Assembly (NCBI GenBank): GCA_022829145.1
Contig: CM040741.1
Span: 54,680,180-54,744,179 of the forward strand
DNA from: Albula goreensis
Lineage: Eukaryota; Chordata; Actinopteri; Albuliformes; Albulidae
DNA: 64,000 bases
Direction: 5' to 3'
Position numbers and translations under genes: made by a program. The notes beneath the pieces were generated by a model that saw only the letters and a program-made list of their open reading frames with translations, ran no database searches and had not been told where the DNA came from. This document shows positions 1 to 14,977 of this stretch, piece after piece (position 1 is the first letter of the stretch; each line of letters opens with the position of its first letter).

Positions 1-1333
<1,333 letters not shown>

Positions 1334-3560
1334 TTATGTCTATAATAGGAGTTATGTTGTGAAGTTTGGCTGGTGGGGGAGCTCAGTTCTTTATAGTTCT
1401 TCCAGCATAACTCTATCCAAGTTTGTCCGGTACCTTTCTGTTTATAGCTTTTACTTTACCTCCATCTTCCGTATTAATTTCAGTAAAAAAAAGAGAGAAA
1501 AATCCCCCCCAGTGGATATAAGAATATTTGGTGAGAAAGTATTTTAGTATGTTGTGCTTGAGAGGTACACACTTTACACACCCTCAGAGACCCAAGAGCT
1601 GCATCTATAATAATATGGGTAAACTAAACAAAGACACTGCTGCTTTACATCACATTAAAGACATCGATCTCTTAATATGATGTCTAAAATCTTGATGCCC
1701 ATTGCGCTCCACTGTATGTTCTTCCCACATCTAAACAGGACAAGGGTCTGAATGACTCTGCAGCTGTGTGCTTTGATTGTGGTCTGCTCATGCTTTTGAA
1801 CATGAATAGGAGGAGCAATGCTGAGGGTGACAGGAGCCAGGCTTTTCACAGAATGGAGATTATATGAGAGAAGGGAATGATGGGGTCTGGAGTGCTCCCC
1901 TGGAAGAGCTTCAGTACAAAACACAAGCATGTATCATAGCCGCTGTCAGTGATAGAGATGGATTCTGCTTTTTCCAGATGCATTGGCCCACTCCTCCCCT
2001 CCAGCCTCTCTCCAGTGTATCACAGTGTAAGAGGCATGGAAGGGGTGGGTGGCTCAGCTGTCCACAGAGAGTGAGGGATTTCTCCTTCTTTTGTAATAAA
2101 AAGCCAATCCTTCCCTGCTTTCTGTAGCTTGATAAAAGAGGTGAACTCTGAGAGAGCTGGATCTGGGTGCCAGAGGAGATTAGGCGAGGAGTCACGGTAC
2201 ACTAGCCCCCTGGTTCATTAGAAACATATTATGTTCTTTCCTGAGAGTGTGCAAGCGAGTGGAGGATACATGCGGAGAAGCAATAACCTGTACACAATCC
2301 CCAGATGGAGAGAAGCTTTTGGTGTTGGTGTCTCAAGGCTCCTCAGAGTCCCTGCCTGCCTCAGCTCATCCTACACCAGCCACTGCAGTGTGTACAGCAT
2401 ACAGTGATGAACTGCTAGCTCCACACTGCTGTCTGTACATGATGAAGATTCCTCTGATTGTGATCACTGCTTTGTTCTTTCTCCTTGAGCTGGATTCAGT
2501 TGTCATTTGTCCTAAAATTACATTTCAGTAGTAATTTCTCCCACACAGTTTGTTGAGTTCGGAAACATACCAAACTGTGATTTTGAATCAAAAATGAGCA
2601 TCAGCATGCATTTATAAGGCATCCATACAGACGGATTTTGAAAATCCAATGTGCCTTTCAGATTAAGAACTTTCAGTTTCATTTGACACTAAGTACTTGC
2701 TGTATGCAGCCCCATGGCATCATTCCAGTGCCTCATTAGTGAAAACCAGAGACGTGTGAGTGGTGTACACTCATAGTCCCAGGACAGAGGAAGGATACAG
2801 AGAGTGTTCAGTAGAACACACTGGTAGATAAGGTAGTTCATACCCCAATTAGAAGCACAACAACTCAAAAGAGATTTCTACACCTTGCTGTTAAACTTTG
2901 TATACTATGACATTGGGAACATTGGGGACATTTATTAATTTATGAAGATATGACATTGTGTCACACTGGAATGCAAGTCCTCGCTTGGAGCTTCAAGACT
3001 GACTAAACAAGAATAAAACCTATGGATATTACAACTATCACTGTACTGAAAATTTGTTTTGCTAAGGTATCTAAAAATGACACGTTTAACTGATTCATTT
3101 TCAGAGCTGCAAACAGGATACAGGGCTAGGACATTCAGAAAAAAATATAATAAAATATAATTTGCCTCACCCTGGAAACATTTTGTACTTATTTTCTATT
3201 TTTGCTACACACATTCCTGCAGAGAGACGCATACACATTTCAGTGAAACTGGTTATCTGCCAAGGAGAAATGCAGGTGGCTTTTAAAGAAATGGGATAAT
3301 ACTCAGATTTATTTGTTGCATGTTTTGCCCTATATATACCCATAGGTAATTAAAGCATAAAGCTCAACCCTTTTGATATTGTGCCTGCAGTTGGAGCTCA
3401 ATTTACCACCATGTAACTAGCAAACAGGCATTTGGGCATGCCCTATTGTAGCTACATGATATAATTTGCAATTGACCATGCATTTTGATCTCTGAAATAT
3501 AGTCCTAATACTTTTTAGTCATCCAAAAATTAAGTTCTATAAACCTAGTAACCCCCTTTT

Positions 3561-3770
3561 ACATTACATTACATTACATTGAGGGCATTTATTAGACGCT
3601 CTTATCCAGAGCGACTTATCCATTGGCACTTTTATTGCGTGCTAATCCCTGCGGATGTGCCAAGGCGCTGTACTGCTGATTCATGGGACAGGATTCGCAT
3701 GAATACGACCAATCACTGTTACTCTAAGATCCACTGTTTAACGCTTGAGGAAAGAGGCAAGAAATAATAT
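3561..3770 (-). mobile_element. L2-type retroelement 3' end (LINE or SINE tail), minus strand
   Basis: Read on the minus strand, the end is CGCTCTGGATAAGAGCG followed by TCTAATAAATGCC and four TGTAA repeats (3561-3580 on plus). The GCTCT/AGAGC stem with a GGATA loop plus (TGTAA)n is the 3' recognition hairpin of eel UnaL2-type LINEs and of the SINEs that borrow their reverse transcriptase. 3561-3620 is secure. The body above it, to about 3770, matches neither the SINE at 35320 nor anything else I recognise, so whether it is a truncated LINE or a different SINE is open. A chance frame of 62 codons overlaps it. Confidence 0.75.
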
Positions 3771-6654
3771 GAAGGTACTGAAAATCTACTACAACCATAT
3801 GTATACAACTATATATTTCATTCTTTGTCCAAAGACTTTACAAGAGGGTATTGGTCAGAGCTGAAAAAGAGGAAAATGATAAACACACCTCATGTTTTAC
3901 AACATGAGGAAAACCCTGTGTAACAATTTCTCCCACTCCTTATTCCCATACTGGATGACTTGGCTGAATCCATTTTGTCTGCTTTCTTGATGAAGCTATA
4001 CTTCAGAACAATAGTTTACTATGCACATTTTTCTCAGCATTAAAAGAACTTCATTACAGTACAAAGGCAGCTATGGCCGACCAGATGCAAAAATCATTAG
4101 TGTGGAGCAAGGAAGTTAAACAGCATCCTGTAATTTAAGAATGACAAGGATCATTGGCTTAGCAGGTGAGTTATTTATGTCGGCCATTAATGATTTTCAG
4201 GCAGTTTTAAATTGAAACACATGTTGGTCATCACTCAGAGAGAACCTGATCCAGGGCCAGCCAAACGTCCTCTCGCCCTCTGACACACTGATTCTGCAGT
4301 CAGCAGTTGTTATTTTGTTCATATGATTCAGAAGCCAGAGTGCGTCCTTTTTGCAAAAACTACAAGCACTAGCAAGACATGGGCCTCAGCTGCCATAGAA
4401 ACAGTTTTGGGGGTAAGTCCCTGTACATTATGGGAGTCAAATGGCCCCATGCCTTATCAAAGGGCAATATTTCTTTTTTAATTCAACCCCCCTCCCTCAT
4501 TCAACAGACCACAATAATTTATATTGTAACTATAAGTTAGTGAAAAGTGCCTTGACAAGATAACCTCCGGCATGCATTTTAGCTGCTGGTAGCCAGACTT
4601 TTTGTAGGGAACAGGCAAATGAATTTGACTTGGTGAAACCTTGGTGAAAATGATCTGATATTCTAACACCACTGGTCTGCACCAAACCCATACTTAGGAT
4701 AAGTCGTTGGAGGTAGGATACCATCAATTTTAGTAGTTATTTTTTTTTAGTTATTTTAATTTAAATTTTCAAAAACGGTCAAATGATTGTACAAGTAGTT
4801 CTGGTGTTAAACTTTGATAGCTATTTTAGGAACGTAAATACTGAACGGTAGGAAAGGCAGAACATCCAGCTATTGCTTTGAAACCTCATCTTCTCATTTA
4901 TGAAGGCAGACCAAATCAGCTCTCACAGGTAAAAACCTTCCACTCGGATGTGCTACAGTGGGAGAACATGAAAGAATCTGGCCAAAATATGTGACAATGT
5001 CCTGTACAAATAACTCTCGCTTTCCCTCAACTGTCAATACACCCATTATCCATGTAAAATAGTTTTTTCCAATCATGTAGAGGAGAATTATGCTAAACAA
5101 GAGTGTTAAGAATAGGCTCACCAAATCATGTACCATTTATCAACTATCATCAGAGGAATATAAGCCTATTGCAGCCAATTTAAAATATTTACCAAACAGC
5201 AGTATGAGGATTAGAATTAGGTGGAGCCCAAACACTTGGACTTGCTTCCAATGAACACTTAAGCCTTTAATTTGATTTATACATAAATCATTTTTTCTCA
5301 AAACCAGTTTAATTGATTACTGAGAATGAAAAACACTTCAGTTATAATCAAGGCTATTGATAAATGCAGATCAAAACCAGCCCTGGGTGGCTTTCACTTT
5401 AAAATTAAAATGCACTATTAATCTATGGGCATACTGCTTGCTTTCTGTATGTGTGAGGATGGAGGGACACAGAGGAAAGTTTACCGTCTGCCTGATAAAG
5501 TGAATGCCAGCAATACTGGTGCTGCTGCCATTATTTCTGGCAGGGTTTTAAGTCTTAATAATGCAGGCTGTTTATAAATGGGGCCTGAGGTGTGGAATTA
5601 ATCACAACACTAACACCAGTGCCCAATATGTGCTGGGCAGGTTGCCGTGGTGATGGAGAACACCTACTGTACTTCGCATGGGGATCTATAATGCCTCACT
5701 TCCTGTCTCTCAGCTTCTTGTGCAGTGGCAATTCTTGCAGCAAATTGTTTAGGGCAGCAGAGGGCCATCACTATAATAATTCTCAATATTGCAAATCTTG
5801 TATTTTTTTTTAATCAAGCATGCGTTATGAGTCAGCCACAGGATAAGCTTTCCAGGGACTGCTCAGTTAAAACCACTCAGTCCAATTACCAGGGTTTTCA
5901 TTCCATTATGAGCATACTCCTCTCTTGAGGTTTCTTCTGCTCCCAGCCCTGGGTGAATGAAATTAATTGGTTAAGTTCCCACAAGTGTGAGAAGCAGCAG
6001 TACTCATAACTGCTATTTTGCCTGCTTAGAAATTCCATTCTTGCCGAGCATTTCTCTCTTTCCCCTCTTTTAGGTTCCCCTCAACATTAAATGCTAATCT
6101 AAACTTTTTTCTGTATTGACAGGGATCATAAAGTTCCCCAGAGAGTTTGAAAGAGAGAACATCATTTCAGAGAAAGGAATCACTCTTGAGGGAAAGATAC
6201 CAAACTAAACTTACACTGACTAAGCTAATGGGATCTAAGCCTGATATTGACCAAAGCCTCAGAATGAAACTGACCTCCTCTTCTATAAGTCATGAACTAT
6301 AAGAGGGTGATCTTGACCAAGACCCTCTGCAATGATAGATACTGACCTTAATATTACACTCTGCATCTTAACCATGACCAAGGTGCTCTGCAATGATGAA
6401 GTGATACTGACTCAGCTTTGAAAGAGTAATACCAACAGTAAACATGTACAGTGCCAAAGCCATCTGCTGTGAAAAAGTTACACTGGTCAATCTCCACCAC
6501 TGTGAGCAAACGTTCTACTCTGAGCTTAATAATCAAAATGATAATGATAATTATAATGATAAAATACATTAGTGTCTATTAATAAAAGTAAAAAGAATGA
6601 AAATCTTTCTGAATGTTGAAATTACATTAAATGCCCCCTGGGCACCTCTGTGCA

Positions 6655-6735
6655 GTTATTATTATTATTATTATTATTATTAGTCGTAGTAGTAGTAGTA
6701 GTAGTAGTAGAATTAGTATTACTATTATTGCAAAG
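6655..6735. repeat. Compound trinucleotide microsatellite (ATT)n-(GTA)n
   Basis: Nine ATT units run directly into eight or more GTA units, then a decayed ATT tail. Both are AT-rich trinucleotides and form a polymorphism-prone compound repeat. Confidence 0.95.
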
Positions 6736-9058
6736 ACAAAAGAAAAGGCCTTGATTGAGCAGTGTGTATTGAGCTCATTAAAGTGTCGAAGGAAGGCACT
6801 GCTGTTTTGTTTTTGTTTTGAGTGAAGGGAAATGAGGATACAGAGGGGAGTTTCAGTGGAATTACACCACTTGATTGTTCAATGCGCCATTATAATTCCC
6901 CTATGGGAACAAATCAAACAAGATGCTCATTACAACATTAATCAGCAGGCTTTACCCAAAATCCCACTGTACACAGCATTCAGCTCAGAGGGAAGAAGAG
7001 CCCCAAAACCAAAATACAATTTGATTTTCAGTGGAATCATTGCAATCTATGCCTTAGGGCAAAAAAAATTGTATTCAATGAAATGCATCAAATTGTGAAA
7101 ATTCAGAGAAGGGATCCTTGCTTTCAAAGCAATTTGCACAAAAACCAACAAAGAAATTTGGAAAGATGAAGAGAGAACAGGCAGTTGTTGCTTCAGGGAC
7201 ACTGAGGCAGTTTGGTGTCTTTATTTTCAGAGGAAACTCAAGGAAGAGATACCAGTACTGATATTGGTTTTACTGAGCAGACTCTTCAAAGAATAAAGTA
7301 TGAATTTAGACTTTCTGAGTAATATTTCTATTAAATACATCCCTGTATTTAGTGCACACTCCTGTACACATTCACTGATCAAAAGTACTGAAAACACACA
7401 GTTGAGGATCTCCAAGGATACACTGACATTCTGACAAATTCTTCAGCACTGAATTTCTTTCCCCTCTACGATTTTATACGAATTTCATGAAATTGAATAA
7501 AATATCCTTTAACTATAAACAGTATGTGAGGTTGTGAATGAAATGGCACTGTAGCCCAGAAGACTGGAAACATTTACTCTACTGATTTTATCATGTTTCT
7601 TCTCTTGAGGGTTTGTGGAAGAACTCTAATTTGTAATCTAATTTTATTTGAACTTGCACTTTCAATATTACTCAAGAGTATATATAACAGACATTTATAG
7701 AGATACAGTTTATAAGTATGCAAACTGATAAATGCATGTACACACGCATACATATGCAAACAAGCACACTCAAGCACATGCGCTAGCACAATCTGAATTC
7801 ACACACTCACATGTCCAAATACCTAACCTACTCATACACCTCCACTCGTTTTCTGATTGCAGTATGCAAAAGGAACAGCAGCAGCAAAGCACCAAATCAT
7901 TCTCTCCTCTATCCACTGTTGAGAAGCTGTGAGATTCTCTCTATTTCCTTTCTACAGTACTTAGGCAATCCATTGAATGAGACAAGCTTGATGGGAGGAG
8001 AGGTAAATCACCAGCCAAGCAAGAGTCATTGTGACCCTGTGTGTGAGAGAGAGTGCCTCGTGTCCCCTGCTTTATCACAGATCGAAATGCACTGAGTGAT
8101 AACTCACAGTGTAAGAGCCCTGTGCAGGCACCACCACAAATCACACACACTATTAATATCCTCAATCCTCAGTGTTCTGCCCACACAGTGCAACCATTTT
8201 ATGGCTTTAACATTGATCACCATTTCCTAACAACAAAGTCCATGTTTATTTATTGCTCTGAAGTGTTACTTAGCCAATAATTAAAACATCTGTTAGGGTC
8301 AAAAAAATGGAAGCAAACTCTGATTTTCCATTAGTCCCAAGGAGTGTATTTATTCAGCAAGGTCACCTGGTGAGAAACAAATTAATCTTTACTGGAGATT
8401 TTATTAGGAAGAGAGAGAGAAGGAATTTATTTTGATTTGAAGTTAAAGGTTATTGCTGGCGGGAGGTTTATCACCCCTGATTATGTGACGTGCAGTGACT
8501 TGGGGCAGATGCATTGATTCTGAATCCAGATCTAAAGAACAGAGGATTGAGGAATGCCGTGATGCAGCTGATTCTGAACACAGTAGGGAGCAGGGGGAGC
8601 TAGTATCTGACAAAGTATCTGAGATGGCCAGCTTGAACTGCAGGGAGAAGGTAGGGTTGGTGTTGTGAAGATCAGGTAGGCATAGCATATTTCAAACCCA
8701 GATGGATTATTTGATTTGCACAAAGAGAATCACAGACGGAGAACACAGGACATGGTGGAATTAGAAAAACAACAAGGACATGCATGTTTTAATGGATATC
8801 GGCTTAGGCCCATGACACAGTATCTACTTCTCCCACTTCTAAATGAAAGTGTTGTCCAGTCTTGACACTGGTGATAGTAGCACCAGAAACAACTGATTAC
8901 CCCAACACAATTGGAATAAATGTCAAGGCCAGTGGAATGCTCAGACCTCAAGAATACAGTGCAAGTATTAGCTGTCAGGAGTGGCTTAGAGTAAGGTGAG
9001 TGGTAGTATGACTCCCACATCTGGGATCTCATGTTCACAACCCTGTGAGGAAAGCAGA

Positions 9059-9133
9059 GATTTTTCCTCACAGTGTTCTGCCTGCTGATTTAGGAGATTT
9101 TTCCCAAGAGTTTTGCCTGCTGATTTACAGAGC
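9059..9133. repeat. Imperfect 37-bp tandem duplication
   Basis: Two adjacent copies share AGATTTTTCC and TTGCCTGCTGATTTA-like cores (GATTTTTCCTCACAG... then GATTTTTCCCAAGAG..., each ending CCTGCTGATTTA). This is a simple two-copy tandem duplication of intronic sequence. Confidence 0.8.
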
Positions 9134-10373
9134 CGTTATGTTACAAGATCACAATGTGATCCTAGGTTTGACCAATGGACAATCTTAAACAGCATCGCGA
9201 ATTAACAGAAAGAAAATTGAAACAATTAAGTGCCAGTGTATTAGCAGAAAACAGAATAAGACCATAACCATGATAACAAACTGTTTAATTTATTTTTAAT
9301 CTTAAATATCTTAAAGGATTAAATTTTTAATTATGTAATCAGAGGAACAGTAGATTGTGATAATTAGTATTTCATATTAAATATTAAGCATAATAACAAA
9401 TGAAACTTTCACAATCTGCATGCTTAAGTTATAAGCAGAAGGGTTTCTACCCTCGGGAGTAGATCATATCCAGAAAGGAGGTCTTTCAGAGAAATGTTTG
9501 TAACTGTGAAAGTAATTAAACAGTATAATATATAAAGAATGTTGAGTATATAAAGACTGGCTGGTTATTTAGGTTGTATAATTATTTTAATAGGGTACTC
9601 TCATATTTTAGGTATAAATCTTAGTTTAATCAAAAATCAAATCAGCTGTAATCTCTGACATATTCATCTTTTTTCATGATTCTGTTTTCCAAATGATCCT
9701 TCTCCTTTCAGTGTCTCAGTCTCTTTGACTAATTTTGTAAAATGATTTTTTTTAAACAATACATTTGTTGACAATTTCAACAGTGTCTTAAGACAAAAAC
9801 TGCAAAAACTCAGGTTTAACTTTACATTAGCTGGATAACATGTACATATGCAAGATGCAACGTGTCATTTTTCAAAGGCTTTAATTTTCCCAGACTTTAT
9901 TCTTTAACATTACTGTTCAGATATTTTTCTTTGGTGGTATAAGGTAAAGCAAAGACTTGTTTATTATGGAGTGTTAGCTCATGACATATTACATGGGAAG
10001 CACTCTGAGCACATGAGCAAACAATCAATGTTTACAGCTGCTGCACTGTGGTCTTCTTCAGGCAGCAATGTTACTATAACCCTACATGACATATGTTAAC
10101 GTTTTGATTTTAATTTCAGTTGCACTCAATACTGATTTAACACCAGATACCCTAAACATTTGATGGTAAATTATAGCTTTACAAATTGAAATAAGATTAG
10201 GTGAAATAGATTTGACAGACTTAGGGTGTAACAAGGTGACTGTTGTGTTTTATTGACTGAAATGATTCCTTTTTTGAGTTTATGCTTTTCAAGTTCAGGA
10301 TCAATAGGTGTGAATGACAGAACATACTCATAGTGACAGAGGCAGTTGGGACAGCAGTGTGACAGTGACTTAC

Positions 10374-10517
10374 AGGCAATGCGTACGTGGGCCTTGCGAC
10401 TCTTCGTGGTTCCAGCTGAGCTCCATGCCACACACTGGCACCAGAAGTCCTCCAGCCCAAACAGCTCCTCCACTTGCTGCCGTGATATCTCAATACTGGC
10501 TTCCCGCACCACAAGAC
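10374..10517 (-). CDS. unc5c: unc5c exon: C-terminal half of Ig domain 1
   Basis: This 144-bp minus-strand exon follows the previous exon across a 7.6-kb intron. Its acceptor is TCTCTCTCCAG|GT and its donor T|GTAAGT, a near-perfect consensus. It adds two bases that complete the Gly codon of DETSG, 47 codons, and one base of the next Tyr. The peptide starts [20 protein letters not shown], continues [20 protein letters not shown] and ends KAHVRIA. The WCQCVAWSS segment supplies the closing cysteines of Ig1, which pair with the CKA and FKC cysteines of the preceding exon; UNC5 Ig1 has an unusual second disulfide, and the paired cysteines seen here agree with that. Glu-to-Ala, Pro-to-Leu and Tyr-to-Phe style changes against the human protein (from memory) are conservative. 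Reading through the donor meets no further homology, so the exon end is secure. Confidence 0.95.
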
Positions 10518-10860
10518 CTGGAGAGAGAGAAACTCCATACTAAATTGCTAAAATACAAAATTACTGAATTAAAATTAAATGTTAAAATTAAATTTTAACA
10601 GGTTTAAATTTTGAAGCTGTTTGGCATGGTGTAAACAAATAAGCTAAATAATCAACCATATTTTAATATGTGAAGTCATGAGTTTTATTGATAGACATTT
10701 TCCATCTAGCAATAAGGACCCTCCGAACACAAATCTCAGTTTCATTTGTCCGGATTTCAGATATAAATTGTCACAGAAAAAAAACCCATTTAGGTTCCAT
10801 AGATTTAACATATCTCAATTTGGTCATAATAATTATGAAATTATGGTTTGAATAAAGCTA

Positions 10861-10863
10861 CAG

Positions 10864-10895
<32 letters not shown>

Positions 10896-10916
10896 ACACA
10901 CCCGCGCACACACACC
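10861..10916. repeat. (CA)n microsatellite, interrupted
   Basis: An AC tract of about 27 bases, then GACACACAC and CCGCGCACAC interruptions. It lies about 345 bp upstream, in gene orientation, of the acceptor of the exon at 10374-10517. Confidence 0.95.
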
Positions 10917-13900
10917 AAATCCTTCCCTGTCTGTCCCCTCAGTGTATTAATGCATAAAGGGGAAATCACACAAAACTGCCAGCACTCTGCACATTGTCCA
11001 TTTCCAGGCCTTTCAGAGTGGAGAGGAGGAGCAGGGGGGAGAGGAGGAGGGGGAAATCACTTGGCTGCTTATTTCAGGTTCAGCAGATTTACACAGGCTC
11101 TTTATAACAGCCATGGTTCACACTTGGCCGAGGAGACCTGTGCACCAGCTTAGCACTCATGCAAAATTTAAACTGTGGCTTTGTGGCAGAGCAAGAACAA
11201 GTTATGGGAGCTCCTGCTATCGTGGTGGTTAAAGCTGTCTAGTGCTCTGCCAGACTGATGTTAAAAATGGGAGCAGAGCACAAGAGAGAGAGGGAGAGAG
11301 AACACTTTAACTTCTGGTATCAGGGACTGTCTGGGGAGGGTTGAGAGAACTTCATACATAGACACAAAGAAAATCAATGGAAGAACTAATAAAGTGTTGT
11401 ATTCTCTGTGGACAGTGGAGCGTGCCAGATGCAGCCTTAATTCTAACAGTGTTTAAGAATCGAGCGCTGCCACTCCTAGAGGATTTCAGTACTTTCGGAG
11501 CCTCCACAGATGAGGCTTGTCAGCTGTGAAGCCAAAATGTTGGCAGTACAGATTTAACCCAGATGGGCCTCTGTGCTACAGATTTTTCTGTCTCAGGGAA
11601 ACGTAGTTAGCATCAGTGCGAATCATTACCTAACAAAAACTGTACGTCTGCATTTTAATACCAAGGGAGGCGTGTTTGCATGAGGGTTAATAGAAGTAAT
11701 GTCATTCTCGATAACAAACCAGATTCTCTCACTGAAAATATACAGCATGAACAACTGAAAATAATATGGTTCTGGAAAACTCAATCCCTTGTTAAACTGA
11801 CTTTTCAGGAAGCGTGAATGAAACATTCCCCTCCGAGTTTCCTTTAGAAGTGGACTCAGGCATTATGATGAAATCCATACTCAGAGCAGAAGGTTGGCTG
11901 CTGTCGACCGTGATGACAAGTTGAGTCAATAAAGAGGCAGTGCTTTTTTCCAAAGCAAAAAAACAAAAGAAATACTCAGTAGAGTGAAACACAACTTGAT
12001 GCACAGGAGAGAAGGGAAGACCTTGCATCATCTGAATTGGAAATGTCTGCATCAGGCATAACCAGACGGCTCGTAGGGATCCCACCTCACACAGCACCAG
12101 TGCTCTTATGTGCGCTCTTGGGGGAAGGCATAGACACTGTCCCCGACAAGAATTGTCACACCCCCAACCCAAACACTCTGACGGGAAGGAAATCAAATGG
12201 CATTGCTCACTGACACAGAAACTAATTGACCTCATTTATGAGCCATCATGAACATAAATAATTGAGGCTTGTGATTCAGCCCGCAGTGTGTTTTTGCCAC
12301 ATTGTGGCAGGCAGGAAATGTGGAAATTGAAAAGAATACGGAATGGACATGTTTGAGGAAGATGACTCGGATGAAGAGAGGCATACTGACTCATTGAATC
12401 ACTGCCAGCTCTCCTGTCAGGAAACTCAGCTTGTTATTTTACATTATATTCCATCACCATACACCAAGTCTTTGTTTAACCTTCACTAATGCCAATAATA
12501 GAACAAACAAAAAATATGCTGTTGATGAAGGTGGAAGTAGGAGTTGGCAATTCCATGACAAGTAGCACATTGCTCTTATTTGACCAATGTCATGACATGC
12601 TTTCAAACAGATACATTTTTAAAAATGGTACCATATGTGGCTTCATTGCAGATAAAATGTGCTCACCATTCAGAATTGTTTCTCTTAGCAATCTCTGCTT
12701 AAACTATAGTGTTATATGACTTGTGAACTTGGATTAACTTATGTATTGACTATTTATAATAATATATATTTTTACACTGTATTGTCAATACATATCTAAG
12801 CTGTAACAGTGAGAGGAAAATCCCAATATGATTGATGGTAAGTTAAATGACAAAAGGATCAACTGATAGCTAACACCTGGCTGCAAAGGGGATCTGTCTC
12901 ATTCTTCCAAGCAAAACTGCAACCCAAATTGTACTTATTTGTCCTTAGTACCACATTTACAGTAAAACACATTTACCTACAACTCAGTACTAGGCAAACA
13001 CCACTAATGGAATAGGTATAAATGTGGAAACACAATTCTAAATTGTTTCTGCTGCAAAAGGCCAAGCATCAAACAAAAATTCTATCAAACTTCACATAGA
13101 TAGAAAATGGGACATTTTCCGTGAACACATTTTCTAGCAGCAAAGCTACAGACAGTCTAATTGCCTAATTAAAAAATAAGGTGCTAATTATGCAACCAGT
13201 TCAATTAAAAATGTGTATTATTCAAACTTTAGTTTAACATCACTTTCAGCAAACTTGTACTTTCACTGATCCAAATAGTTCGGACTACTGAGGTTCTGTT
13301 AATGCAAATAAAATCACAGCAACAGCCTCTACAATCACAATTTCACAAAAAGGACCTAACCACCATACATCAACCAACCAGTGTCCTAATCAGTGCTCCA
13401 CATGGCTGCACACTTCCTAGAATATTTGCTTTGATTTAGCATATGTCCGTTTATACATTTCCCACATCATTTCCCCAAGCAAAATGATAGCGGAATGTTC
13501 CATTGAAAATGATCTGTCATTAATGTCATCATTAATGTAATTTGTAGTTTTATTATTGATTGGTAACATTTGGAGTAGTAGTAGCAGCAGCTGTAGAAAC
13601 TATCTTGATTACTCTCTCTAATGAAGAGCACTCCTCTTCAGTGCCCAGCACCATCACTCAGGGGGCCCCAGTCCTCACGGGGGTACATAATAGTACTGTA
13701 ATGATGGATAATTAACATAGGCCCATTTGTAGAAATCAATGGACTCACACAGACAGATATTAGCAATGGCAATCCATAAATTTCAGGAATCATCACAAAC
13801 ATGGTCTTATAGGGAAGTGTGGAACATCACAGTCCAGAATCCAGTAATTCTTCAAGCCTCAAGTACAATTTTTCAAGCCTTTTGGTCAATCTATAGGTCT

Positions 13901-14629
13901 GTAATCAACAAGGGAAAATCAGACTCATGTTAGACCAGTTCCCAGGGGCCTGGCTCTCTCCCTCCCTGACTCGAGGCCTCAGAGGGTCAGTCAAGGCGCA
14001 TCCAGACAAGATAAGCTTCAGGTGTACCGTGTGACAGATGAGTGAATCAATCTGACCTTAGTGCCATTTGAAAGCCCTGATGGATCCATCATTGTTCCAC
14101 ACCTCAGTGGTTCCATCTGAAGGTGTGCACTTACTCTCACAGCCTCCATGGGTCAGGAAGGGTGATGCCGTAGGGCACAGAGTAAGCAGAGAAAAAAACA
14201 ACCCCAGCCTTCCCAGCCATGATGGAAACAAACAAACAGACAGACATGTGCAATGCTGTTCTGAGCACTGTAACAAACTTTCTACCCTCATATAGCCCAA
14301 GCGCCCTATAGGACTGTACAATGCTTTCAGAGAGACTGTCATTTTACCCATTGTGTGATTATTCACTTACTAGATGCCCTTACACAAAACAGCAAAAACA
14401 GTTTCTATAACATTCTAAAGCTGGTGCTTTTACTGTGACACTTGTTAATGGTTTGACAAGGAGTAGGACAGTAACAATGGGAGAATGAGATTCCATGAAC
14501 CCCATAATGGATGAGGCAACAATAATTTGTCAATCACTGACTTATTTGAACTAATCTAAGGAATACTTGAGCAAAAGTTGCTTTTATTCATCGTCTGAAT
14601 CCGCAATGCAAATTTGAACAGTGTAAGCT

Positions 14630-14665
14630 GACTATACTCAATTTTTTGACTATACTCAATCTTTA
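14630..14665. repeat. 18-bp tandem duplication
   Basis: GACTATACTCAATTTTTT is followed at once by GACTATACTCAATCTTTA, two 18-bp copies. Confidence 0.85.
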
Positions 14666-14875
14666 TGTTTTCTTAGATTTATTCGACCATGGTAGAGTAT
14701 TTTATGAAAGTTAAATCAGTTTGAATTTGATCAAATGATGGTAGGGTGATCATTACCTTGATGAAATATATTGTTTTGCCATACTATATGCCATACGATT
14801 TTGTTATCAAGTGTTGGTCAAGCATTGAACTGTTGCTCTTTGTTTGACTCTTATATTGGTGAGGTGCAGGTATAT

Positions 14876-14977
14876 AGACAACTGTTGATAATCTACAGCT
14901 TGAATATATGAATGAATTAATGGATGGATGGATGGCTGGCTGGATGAATACAAGCTGTAGAGTATCAACAGTTGTCT
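14876..14977. repeat. Long inverted repeat (27-bp arms) around an ATGG tract
   Basis: The arm at 14876-14902 (AGACAACTGTTGATAATCTA then CAGCTTG) and the arm at 14951-14977 (CAAGCTGTAGAGTATCAACA then GTTGTCT) are reverse complements with one mismatch, which is a G-T wobble in RNA. The 48-bp loop holds a TGGATGGATGGATGGCTGGC tract. It could be a MITE remnant or a fold-back duplication seeded by the tetranucleotide tract. It would form a stable stem in the pre-mRNA on either strand. Confidence 0.9.

Noticed and set aside
11792-12235. Minus-strand open frame of 147 codons, the longest in the window
   Set aside because: No domain, motif or homology that I recognise, no codon-use signal, and this length is about what chance gives for the longest frame in 64 kb on six frames.
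14058-14366. Minus-strand open frame ending CESKCTPSDGTTEVWNN, considered as an extra cysteine-rich unc5c exon
   Set aside because: The UNC5 Ig1 sequence is complete without it, the surrounding splice sites do not fit, and the cysteine spacing is not TSP1 or Ig.
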